Shown in pieces: positions 45,163 through 55,332 of a DNA stretch of 64,000 nucleotides. Within the stretch, counting starts at the first letter, position 1. Every line of letters begins with the position of its first letter. The stretch is from Blastocystis hominis (lineage: Eukaryota; Sar; Bigyra; Opalinata; Blastocystidae): assembly GCF_000151665.1 (NCBI RefSeq), contig NW_013171821.1, forward strand, positions 69,929-133,928. Direction: 5' to 3'. The position numbers and the translations under genes are program-made. The notes beneath the pieces were generated by a model, which worked only from the letters and a program-made list of their open reading frames with translations, was not told the origin of the DNA and ran no database searches.

Positions 45163-45894
45163 ATGGAAAAGAAGACTCAACCTAAGGCAAAGAAACCGTC
45201 TGTTCCCTACAAGAAGCTTGTGTTGGAAGCCATCTCTGCTCTGAATGACAGAACCGGAAGCTCCATCCCCGCTATTGAGAAGCATATAAAGGAAAACCAC
45301 CCGGATATTGAATTGAAGCACACGTTTGTGCGTAGAATTGTGAAAATGATGTTGGATAATGAGGAAATTGTGTCTGCTCCCAGACATAAGAACTCTTACA
45401 AAATTTCAGCGAATATGAAGAAGTCTATCTTGAAGAAGAAGAAGGTTCAAAAGCTGAAGACCTCTAAGAAGGAAAAGAAGGAGAAAAAGGAAAAGAAGGA
45501 AAAGAAGGAGAAGAAGGAAACCTCTGAGAAGAAGGAGGAGGCGAAGGAAGAGAAAAAGGAGAAGAAGGAGAAGAAGACCACCACCAAGAAGACCTCCACG
45601 AAGAAGGAATCCACGGAGAAGAAGGAGAAGCCAGCTAAGACCGAGAAGAAGGAGAAGGGCACCAAGAAGGCCTGCGCGAAGCCGCAAAAGAAGGCGGCCA
45701 CGGAGAAGAAGGCAGCCACGGAGAAGAAGGAGGCAGCCGAGAAGAAGACCACCCCGAAGAAGGAAGCTGCTGAGAAGAAGACGACTCCGAAGAAGACCAC
45801 CCCGAAGAAGGCAGCCGCGGAGAAGAAGACAACTCCTAAGAAGACGACTCCCAAGAAGGCCTCTCCGAAGAAGGCTACTCCCAAGAAGGAATAA
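45163..45894 (+). CDS. Linker histone H1
   Basis: Intronless. Residues about 12-80 form an H15 winged-helix domain (PYKKLVLEAISALNDRTGSS, then IPAIEKHIKENHPDI, FVRRIVKMML). The remaining two thirds is a Lys-rich tail of KKEKKEKK and KKTTPKK / EAAEKK repeats typical of H1 C-termini. TAA at 45892-45894. Binds linker DNA between nucleosomes. Confidence 0.92.
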   Translation: MEKKTQPKAKKPSVPYKKLVLEAISALNDRTGSSIPAIEKHIKENHPDIELKHTFVRRIVKMMLDNEEIVSAPRHKNSYKISANMKKSILKKKKVQKLKTSKKEKKEKKEKKEKKEKKETSEKKEEAKEEKKEKKEKKTTTKKTSTKKESTEKKEKPAKTEKKEKGTKKACAKPQKKAATEKKAATEKKEAAEKKTTPKKEAAEKKTTPKKTTPKKAAAEKKTTPKKTTPKKASPKKATPKKE

Positions 45895-45973
45895 AGTGAT
45901 CTTTACAATAGTCCAGGTGTTGCTGAACACCGAGCGTTTTCCACTCTTTGTTGCCACAAACAATTCAAACGAA

Positions 45974-47819
45974 CTACTCCAACAACGCAGCATCCTCATC
46001 GTCCACCAGCTCCGTTTCTTCACCTTCACCCTCTTCTTCTTCTTCTTCCTCATCATCATCCACCAGCTCTGGCACTTCTTCCTCCTCTTCCATTTCCTCT
46101 TCCTCTTCCTCCTCCTCTCGCTTTCTCTCCGCCGCAGGGAGGAAGCACGAATAGTCGAGCGTCTCCTCCTCGGGCTGCACATTGGGGGTGCGGAACACGC
46201 GCTCCAGCGGCTTCATCGCGTACCGATCGAGCTCAGGGTCCTTCTTCATTCTCTCCAGCACCGCCTCGTACCCCATCTCCTCCTTCCACCGCTTCAGCAC
46301 CTCCGTCTGCACCGTCTGCACCGCGCTGCGCTCCGCCTCCGCGTAGTGCGGCAGCCGGTTGCTCGCCCAGTCCGTCAGAACCTGCCGCGCCGCCGTGCTG
46401 GGCCGCATGTTTTCTAGGGTCAAGCCGCGCTCCGACACACACTCTTATCCTCGACGCGCTCCTCCAGCAGCCCGATGAACTCCTCGTCTAGTCGTCAGCC
46501 CGATTCCCGCGGGTACAGGTCGAAAACGCGGGGATCTGGTAGAAGAAGCTCAGCAGATGCCCGTCCAGCGAGCCAATCAGATCGCGGCACAATTCCCGCG
46601 AATCGATCGTCATCTACCCTCAATTCCACGATTCGCCACTACGAAACCGCGGGGATGGCACTTGAACAGGTAGTCAAAATGCTCGCAGTCCCGCGGTTGC
46701 AGCGAAACCAGCCCGGGAACCGTGAATAACTGGATGGAATCGTCGATGCGCCGCAGCACCGAGTCTCCCGCGGTTATCAGCTGATCGGCGTGGTACCGCG
46801 GGGAATTCTGCATGATGGCGCGCAGCACTTCGTGCCGCCCCACGCCGTAAAACCCGACCACCGCCACGTTGATCCAGTCCCCGCGGGACTTCTGGATGTT
46901 CCGGAGACACTAGATGGAACCGCGGGGAAGAGCGTACTTCCATGAGGTAGTCAGGACCGAAGACGAAGTTGGCGAAGCCGGATTGCCGCGCGATTCTTCG
47001 CACGCCGAAGAAGTGTGCGGGCTTTCTCCCGCGGGAGCGCGTCTGCGGCGGGAGCGTGGTGTTCTTCCAGAGGATGACGGGGAGTTCCGCGGGGAGCGTG
47101 TCGAGGAGCGAAGCCAGGAGCGCGCGGGGAACGAGGTCAATCTTCGTGAGGATGAGAATGACCCGGGTGGAGGGGAACTCGTCGGCGATGGCCTTCTCTA
47201 CGGAGAAGCAGCGGGTGTTCTGCGGTGGAGGGGAAGGAGAGGAGGTACGATGGCGTCTCGCGCGTCGACCACTTCGAGAATCACGTCGCTGTTGCTGATT
47301 AACTGCATGGAAAAAGGAGAGCGATCGTACGTCCGTCAGCGTCGCGCCGTCGTCGTTGACGTGCAGACGAATGGGGTTCGAGGCGTCGGCGGAGGCGTTC
47401 TCGGCTTCCATCGGCTCCATGTCGGAAACTTCTTCTCCGCGGGCGATCGCTTCTTCTCTCGCCTTCGAATCGATTGGGTGGACGATGCCTACTCTTTGTT
47501 CACGACGCTTGGCACGCGCTTCCGCTCTTTCTTTGGCTGCGAGTTCCTTCATATCTTGAATCTGTGGCGTGAACGTAAAACACAGATACGCACCTCCTGA
47601 AGCATTTCCTCCTTGAACGGCCAGCTGTTTGGAATGCCTGGGTCTCTAGGTTTGGGCTTTACCTTTCCTTCCCGTCTGGCACGTTTCTCGAGCTTAGCTG
47701 CTTTTCTCTTTCGAGCAAAGAACTAAAAAGGAACAGTCTGTCGCAAATCGTACGAGTTTTCGAGCGGTATATTGCTGACGGATTGTCTTTCTTTTGCTTT
47801 TTCCCTTCTTAGGCACCAT
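45974..47819 (-). CDS. Nug1/nucleostemin-family protein with degenerate GTPase motifs
   Basis: Family proteins act in 60S assembly. N-terminal basic region (PKKGKSKRKTIRQQYTARK), then the family motif PKPRDPGIPNSWPFKEEML and the circularly permuted GTPase order: VILEVVDARDAI, G4 ILTKIDLVP, then the P-loop region VAVVGFYGVGRHEVLR, then IQLFTVPGLVSL. The usual GxxxxGKS has become GRH, and the DxPG of switch II is TVPG, so nucleotide binding is doubtful. Acidic C-terminus (VPELVDDDEEEEEEE). Around eight introns; those between 46.4 and 46.9 kb are not settled. CCGCGG is dense in 46.5-47.5 kb. TAG 45976-45974. Confidence 0.75.
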
Positions 47820-47946
47820 TCCTAAATTGAGTGGAGAAGGATGGAGAATTCTAGCAAAAAAAGAATTCACAAAATCCCCCCGATTTTTGTCATTCCAAAA
47901 GGAAATCAAACAAACAAACAAACAATAACAAAAAGCGCAAGCACAA

Positions 47947-49183
47947 TTACTCATCCATAACCGTCTTCAAGTTCTTTTCTAACTCTCTATTCTCCTTGAC
48001 ACTCGATGACGGGAACAGCAGATAGAAATAGCCACTACCAGTCATCCTCTCGTTTCCTCTCCCTACTTCTTCCACAAAAATGGCAGAACGGTCAACAGCA
48101 TCAAGGCAATCACGATTCCGTTGGTAAGATTCTGCAGCAGCGAGTCGGCTCCGTACATCATCAAAAACGCTAGCAAACCGGATCCCAGCACGACCGACAT
48201 CCACAGCCCATCGCGATTGAGCGGCAGAACGAAGAACGAGAGCACCATATAGAGTCCGACGACCCAGTATTGATATTGGCAAACCAAAGGACCGAAGAAA
48301 CTGACGATGTGCGGAACGGAGTTGAACTCGTTGATGGAAATATGGTAGTAATTCAGACTGATTCGAAGAACGAAGGACAGAAAATGAACCAGGAAGAAGG
48401 AGTAGAAGATGATGTAGGGAAGGGTGTGCAGAATGCTCTCGTTGATCACTTTCACGCCGGGGAGATATCTGGGAATGAGTGGAGAAACTGGAAAAGCCAA
48501 CAGCGTTCGACGCTCTAAATAGGTGATGAAGGTAGTGAGCGAGGCGATGAGACACAACACGCTGGCTCCATACAAAACGGCGTCTTTAAGGAGCTCTCTA
48601 CAAGGAATCAGCGATAGAAAAAAGCTACTTCTGATGGAAAAAGAACATGTATAAAAGAAGAAACATTACAACCGCATTGACGGGACAAAGGACTATGCAT
48701 TATAGCAATTATGAATTCACACCTCTGTAGGTATAGAGATGCACATGCAAATTCTCTCCTTGTGGATTATCGTTCCGAATTATGTAGCAACGCGAAAAGT
48801 ACATCCGTACATTCACCGAAAATGGTGCAGAGCGACCCTCCTTTCTAACAGGAATAATATTACCTCGATCCTACATAATAATGTTCGAGACATGTTTATC
48901 TTTCAAAAATGACACACCGATCGTCTTTTTCGAATAAAGGGAATACTCGCGGTGATTGGAATCGATATGGAGATAACGCTCGTTCCACATGTCAGTAAAT
49001 ACCGAGCTATTATTAATGCATATTTCCTTGCTGAGACCAGCCGGTATCTGTGACTAAAATATACCAATATACAGATACATCCGCAACTGCAGTCGACTCC
49101 TCAAACGAACTTTGGAGCGAATAGTATACAGACAGCGGTAAATAAGCAAGGAGTAGTAGCTTGAGCACGAGACTTGCCTTCAT
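47947..49183 (-). CDS. Signal-peptide multi-pass membrane protein, unknown
   Basis: Not recognised. Starts MKASLVLKLLLLAYLPLSVYY (signal), then an ectodomain of about 150 residues (EICINNSSVFTDMWNERYL, YIIRNDNPQGENLHVHLY). About six hydrophobic helices follow (LYGASVLCLIASLTTFI, YIIFYSFFLVHFLSFVL, YWVVGLYMVLSFFVL, LTNGIVIALMLLTVLPFLW). The layout is like seven-helix receptors or Wntless/GOST-type proteins, but I see no diagnostic motif. TAA at 47949-47947, followed by (TTTG)n. Confidence 0.65.
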
Positions 49184-49237
49184 ATTCTTTTTCTTTTTGT
49201 TTAGTCGTTCAGCAATTCTTGATAATCAAGTGTACGA

Positions 49238-49245
49238 ACAAACAA
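49238..49245 (-). terminator. TGTTTGTT 3'-end element that sets the stop
   Basis: 4 nt after the terminal T of the TMEM144-like frame. Confidence 0.75.
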
Positions 49246-49249
49246 AACA

Positions 49250-50394
49250 TTCTTGCGCACAGCACATTAATCCCAGAGAGACTGAGAACGAAAGCAACAT
49301 CAGTATCTCCCAGGTCCACGTCTTTTTCCCTGCATGCGCGAACTCCTTAAAATAGAAGATTGAGTACAGAGAGGTGACGAACGGCGTCGACTGCCCGAAC
49401 ACAAACGCTACAGAATACCCCAAATGCGGAGCTGCCAGCGAATAGCCCAGAGTTCCAATCGCCCACATGAGACCTCCCCAAATCGCGGGCCATCGCTGCT
49501 TCCAGGTGCAATTCCACCAATCACGCATCGAACAAGGCTCTCCTTGGAAAGGATAGCGCATTAACAAGCTAGAGTAAAACTGGAAGCGAGAAAGCGTACT
49601 AAGAACAGAAAGGGGCAGCGAGAAGACCAGAAATGCAGAAAACAAGAGCTAAGGACTACAGAGTCACGAGGAGGCAAAAAAAGGATCTACATAAGGATTC
49701 AACGCATTGGGTTCCTTTCCTCCTAGGGCAGTTCCCGGTCCAAAGGGAACACCACAGAGAGCGCCGGCCAGCGCGATGAGGATCATTTTGGTCGTAGAGA
49801 ATTTGCTGTGATAATCGTTTTGTGGAACAAGAGCTTCCTTGTCTCTAGCTACATTTTCGTTGTGAAGGGATCGATAGGTGACAGCGTTGAGGAGAATGGC
49901 GATGCAGTTGATGATAAGTCCAGGAATGTAGAATTGGAGTTTGGCTCTGCGATCGATGATCAGTGTAAGGATCGCTCCGAAAACAGTGTCGCTTCCCACT
50001 TGGATAGGGACGGTGCTAGCAAGTCCAGATCCATCAATATTCGCAAATAGGAATATTTGGAATATCATATCTGGAATACCAGCCAACATGGCTCCTCCGA
50101 AATGGGTTATAATTGATGACTTCTATGGGATCAATCTCCCCGCCAATGTCCAACGCCAGAACGAATGACTTCCATCAAATTTTCGACAAACCCAGTGTGT
50201 TCGGGTGGAACAATATTAGTTCCGATAAGCAGACAAATTAGAATGGTCCAGATCGTTCTCCAGATGATAAATTCAAAATGATAGACTCCCGCAGGCACTT
50301 TCAGATCAATCACCGAGTTGGTCTGGGTTCCCCAGCCGAACAAGGCGAGAGAAACCATAATCAACGCTACGATGGAGTTGGTGGGAACGAACAT
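49250..50394 (-). CDS. TMEM144/ureide-permease-like transporter
   Basis: Drug/metabolite-transporter superfamily. About ten hydrophobic helices. The first contains LFGWGTQTNS and a later one LAGALCGVPFGPGTALGG, both in the style of TMEM144 and UPS-type carriers; the C-terminal half has GGLMWAIGTLGYSLAAPHLG. Substrate unknown. The frame ends CCAQE-T with T (49250) exactly 4 nt before TGTTTGTT (49245-49238), so the stop is made by polyadenylation. Start ATG at 50394. Confidence 0.7.
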
Positions 50395-50435
50395 TCCAGG
50401 TCAGAAAAAAAGAAATATAAAAAAACAAGTAAGTA

Positions 50436-50492
50436 TTACTATTATTATAATTATAATTATTATTATTATTATTATTATTATTAATTCTATTA
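50436..50492. repeat. (ATT)n microsatellite
   Basis: ATT/AAT triplets, about 15 units, between two divergent genes. Confidence 0.85.
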
Positions 50493-50576
50493 TTTCTATT
50501 TTCTAAAGCAAAGGAGGTAGTGCCTAAATAGCAGGGTGATGCAAAGAGTTCGATTATACGGACCGAAAGCAAGGAC

Positions 50577-53300
50577 ATGCTGTCATCAGAAGAATTGATT
50601 GTCCAATTTGTCGAGACAATTCTATCGACCTACAATAACCAAATTTATATCGGCAGTTACATAAACTGTTGCAAAACGATGTTTTCGTTGTCGAAGCTGC
50701 GTCCGAGGTAGCCGTTGTACAGCGCGATCAGTGCTTTAGTATCTTGTCCGATTGCAAGAGTCCGAAAGAAGTTCAGAGCGATCTAATCTCCAGCTGGCTG
50801 AATTTCTTCAACGGCGTTCCCGCCGACGCTCTCAGCGAGCAGCTGACCAAAATGAAGGAGCACATCTCCCACCTTCACGACACTCGTCCTCGCTTTTCCT
50901 TCCCCTCATCCCCAGTTCCGCCGCAATCCTGGTACTACGACCCTGTGGACATTCTCTACGCCCAATACCTCTCTCCGCTCCACCTCGCTGCCTGGTGCGG
51001 GTACCTCGACTTCTTCGCGTTCTGCGGCCGCTTCCCTTCCCTTCGCGCGCACTTCATCCACAGCCGCGACATCCTCGGCAACCTTCCCCTCCACGCCTGC
51101 TACTTCGTCTGCGACGCCTGGCTGGTCCCTCTCGTCCCTCTTTTTCCCCGGTCTCACCGCCAGTCCGACCGCGCCTGCCCCGATTTCATCTGCAGCTGCC
51201 GCTACGACGCGCCCAACGCGCTGGGGCTCCTTCCGCTCCACATCGCCTGCATTTTCAACCAGCCCCGCGGGGTCGCCCAGCTCCTCGCGCAGCACGTGGA
51301 CCCCCAGACCCCCGTCCGCTTCTTCTCCCGCGATTCTCTCGACGTCGCGCTCGCCGACCTCGACCAGCTTCGCGACGCCGTTCTCCTCACCGCCCTCCCC
51401 GCCAAAACCCCCGCACAGACCGCGCTCCCCGCGGGGACCGCCCGGTGGGGCGAGGGTTCCGCGGGAGACTCGCTCTCCTTCGGCCCCGCCTGCAGCGACG
51501 CCTCGTTCGACGACGGGCTCTGCATGGCGCGGTATTGTTCCCGCGGGAATAACCCGGACGGCGGGCGAAGCGACCGCGACCCCTGCTCGCTGCATGGAAA
51601 TCATGGATCACTGAACGGCTCTCTGACCGAATCTTTGACCGAATCTTTCACGGGATCCTTCACGGAATCACTGAACGGCTCTCTGAATGAATCACTGAAC
51701 GCTTCCTGCACCGACTCCTTCTGTCCCTGCTTCCCTCGCTGTTTCCTCCCCTCTCCCCGCGGTTCCTCGCCGTGTCTCTACGCTCTGGACGGCTTCACGG
51801 CTCTGCACTTCGCGCTGCACTGCTCGGCGCCTCGCTGCGCGCTTCTTCTTCTCCCCGCGATTCCTCACGCCGCATCCGCGCTCTCCGCGCCTTCCTCGTT
51901 TCCCCGCGGTCCCTCGCCCCTCCAGGTCGCTTCCCTCCACGGCCTCGCCTTCTTCGCCCTCCTCCCTCCCTCCCGCCACCGTTTCTTCGCCCAGTCCCTC
52001 CCTCGCCTCTGGTCCTCCCGCGGGAATCCCTCCCGCGAGCTGCTCCCCTGCGCCGTGCTCAACGCTCTGCTGGCCTCCAACTATCGCTCCCTCGTCCGTC
52101 TGCTTCGCGCGCGCAGCGACGCCGAGGCCGCGGGGCGTTTCGCGCCGCTCCACGTGGCCTGCGTCCTCCTCGACGAAACGCTCGTTCGCCTATTGGTCGG
52201 CTACGGCGCCGACGTCCAGGCGCGCACTCCCGCGGGGGAGACCTGTCTTCACGTGCTCGTGCGTTCCCAGGCGGAACCGCGGGACGGATCGCTCCGCGGG
52301 AATCTGCTCGGACTGCTCCTCATGGCGGGGTGCGATCCCGCGGTTCTCGACGGCGAGGGCGTTTCGCCGCTGTTTGCCGCGGTGGAGTGCGTGTTTTGGC
52401 GGGAATGCGAAGTAGGCGCGACGACATGCATTGCGTGAGCGTGCTGCTGGCGTACGGAACCGCGGGGAAGTGCGGGATGGGGCGGGAAGGACGCACCGCG
52501 CTGGCGGAAGCGGCGCGAAGACGAAGCGAAGATTTGACAAGGTTGATCGCGAAGAAGGAGCCCGCGTGGATGAACGTGGCGGATTCCCGCGGGTGGTTTC
52601 CGCTGCATTATGCGGTGGCGGCGGGGGATATTCCCGCGGTTGTGTTCCTGCTGAATTGCGCGGCACCGCTGAGCGGCGAAGCAGTGACGGATCTCGAGGA
52701 TGCGCTGAAGGCGGCGCCGCGAACGCTGCAGGGCGTGTACGAAGCGCTGGGTCCCGTGATTCGAGGGCAGTTGCAGTTTATAAACGTAGGTTGATGATGA
52801 TGATGATGATGATGGGAGTGGGAATGAAAATGGTGATTATGAAAGGGTGGTTGTAATGATAATGATAATAATAATAATGGTGGTGACAACAACAATGATG
52901 ATGATGATGATGATGATACGATGACGTGATGTAGAAACTGTGTCCTAGCGAGAATCGACATAAACTGGGCTTTTTCTTACCGAACAAGCTGGTGGAGCGG
53001 TGCATGCGCTGCCAAAAGCGGTTCTCGCTGATCACAACGAAACGCCATTGCAGACGATGCGGCCAGGTGCTCTGTTATAACTGCTGTCAGGCCAGCTCGG
53101 ACAAATCGTGGGGGTTTGGAGGCCGAATTACGCGTAGAATTGATCACATCTGCGAGCAATGCCGAAGCTTTGAAGCGCGCAATGCAGGAGGGGAGAAGAG
53201 TTTGAGGAGGTTTGAAGACGGCGTCATGTCGTATTTGGTGAGAGTGGATGCGACGCGGTTGGATCGGAGAGGAACGAGTGAAAGCAAGTGTGATGATTGA
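50577..53300 (+). CDS. Ankyrin-repeat protein with C-terminal FYVE-like zinc finger
   Basis: Ankyrin-type units are spread over about 680 residues (YLSPLHLAAWCGYLDFF, LGLLPLHIACIFNQPRGVAQ, APLHVACVLLDETLVRLLV, GWFPLHYAVAAGDIPAVVF). They are interrupted by an LNGSLTESL low-complexity insert at about 51610-51710. The end holds a FYVE-like finger, RCMRCQKRFSLITTKRHCRR CGQVLCYNCC, with the CxxC pairs and RHCRxCG core. FYVE domains bind PI3P on endosomes, so an endosomal adaptor is likely. Introns: 32 nt near 50715, 29 nt near 52390, and an unusually long one at 52786-52934. CCGCGG is dense in 51.2-52.7 kb. TGA 53298-53300. Confidence 0.8.
52786..52934 (+). repeat. 149-nt intron made of ATG/ATA microsatellites
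   Basis: Runs of GAT, AAT and GGT triplets fill an intron that starts gtaggt and ends gtag. Neighbouring introns are about 30 nt. Confidence 0.75.
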
Positions 53301-53583
53301 GGAAAAAGAGAGTGCCATTTTTCCGAGATCGTTTTTCGTTTTGTTTATTTTCAATGAATCTCTTCGCTGTTTGTTCGATACATTGCAAGTATTTGCTTTT
53401 AAAACAAACAAACAATCGATGAGTAGTTGATTGTATGCGGATTGTTGATCATGCGAACGACATGGCTGGAACATAACGCACAGAATCATTTTTCCTTTTT
53501 GAATAGAATGTATGCGTTGACTTATTTTTACATGTTCGTTTCCCCAGTTTCCCCAGTTTCAAGCAGACGAGAAAAGGAAGTGG

Positions 53584-54717
53584 ATGAGTAGCAACACGGA
53601 AAAACGAAAACACTCAGGCGCCTTCCGCAATTTTTGGGCAGGAGTTTGCGGTTCTACGTGTGGTACGATTTGAGTTTGAGTTTGAAATTTAGGAGTGATT
53701 GTTACATGTCCCCTGGAACTCGTTAAGACTCGGAGTCAAGTGATCACTGAAACTATGGCTTATTTGTAGTCTTCGTTTAATGCACGCTATGGAGGGGTAA
53801 ATGGGGTAATAAGTGGTATGAAAACTGTGGTTAAAAACGAGGGGTTTTTCTCCCTCTGGAAAGGCTGTTTGGTTTCTGTTTTCTGCTTCTATGACGCGTA
53901 GCTAATGCTCGCAAGTGTTGCGCCCACGCGAGGAGTCCATTTTCTCGTGTATTTTCTAAATCACGTCCCTAAGCAGATAGATATGAATCGACCAAGCCCT
54001 TTCTGAATGAGCACTTTCCATCGATGTCCTCTACTCTCAACGCTCTCTGCAGAAGCATTATCGCAGGTGCGACCGCTGTAACCTTTTGCAATCCCATCTG
54101 GGTGGTTAAAACACGCATCCAACTTCAGACAAACGTCGAGCCTGAACTCATATCTTTCATCATCAATCATAAAAACAGCAGCAGTGACCTTCATGCCATG
54201 CATCAAGCATCAAGCGCTTTCGAAATTATAACAGCATTGGCGACGCGATTCGTCGCATTTACCGCGAAGAAGGACTGCGCAGCTTCTTCAAAGGACTTTC
54301 TGTTTCCTATTTAGGCCTCACTGAAACTGCCATTCAATTTACCTGGTATTTCTGGAATTCCAAAATTACGGGTAGTTACGACAGTTTCAAACGATTCGTC
54401 TACAAACACAACGACCATCCCTCCAAATTCTGCGTTGTCTTCTGGAATTCCATTAATCGTAGCTATTTTGCACGGCCGCTTTGGCGAAATTAGTGGCGAC
54501 CACCACGACTTATCCGCACGAAGTGGTGCGCACGAGAATGAGGGAGCGGACGGTGGGAACGGAGTACTCGACGGTGATTTCGTCGTTCAAAGCGCTGTAT
54601 CGAGAGGCAGGAATGCGTGGAATGTATGCGGGATTTACGGCGCATGTGCTGCGAACGGTTCCGAACGCGGCGATAATGTTTGTGATCGTGGAAGTACTGC
54701 TCAACAATTCGCTGTAG
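53584..54717 (+). CDS. Mitochondrial pyrimidine-nucleotide-type carrier (SLC25A33/36, Rim2-like)
   Basis: Three carrier repeats. TCPLELVKTRSQ, CNPIWVVKTRIQLQ and TYPHEVVRTRMRE are present; the NPIWVVKTR and YPHEVVRTR forms are those of the pyrimidine nucleotide carriers. Start at 53584 (MSSNTEKRKHSGAFRNFWAG). Seven or so introns, two of which share a 12-nt core. TAG at 54715-54717; TGTTTGTT at 54725-54732. Confidence 0.82.
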
Positions 54718-54732
54718 TTGTGTCTGTTTGTT

Positions 54733-55332
54733 TGAAAAAAACAAATGATGCGTGAATGAGTTCATGGGAAAGACTTGAAGTTGATTGAATGACGATGTGT
54801 TTGGATATGGGAATCATATAAACAATGTTGGTCGTTTTCTAAGTTATATTTTCCAAATCAAATAAAGACCCTCAATTGGAGTTTTGCTGCGTTAAGTTGT
54901 TATTAGGAAGGATTGGAATGAAAATGATGATTTTGAGTAAAAAGATAGTGCTTGTACTGGAAGTGATGTGATTGTGACGGTAAATGAATAGCAACAATTA
55001 TAATTGGAACTGTAACAGGCGACATAAACACATAAAAACGATTAGAAATAAATGAAACGCTTTCATATTACACGAATTATTGATCTACACATCCATAGGA
55101 ATCGTTTCAAACCCGATCAACAACAATGGAGCGTATTGAATGTAGAGTGATATAGATAGTAAAATAAACAGAGGAAGGAAAGGGAAAACGCGGTTCAGTA
55201 TTATTTATTGTATGGTACTAAATATCTACCATAAATGAAGTATTTTATTTTTTCAGTAGCTGTTATCTAGTTTTTTTTATTATAACAAATTATTGTTATA
55301 AAACTATTTATTTTATAAATTTCTGTATTTCG
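54733..55332. other. AT-rich intergenic region
   Basis: About 600 bp with poly(T) and AT tracts, no gene recognised. Confidence 0.5.
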
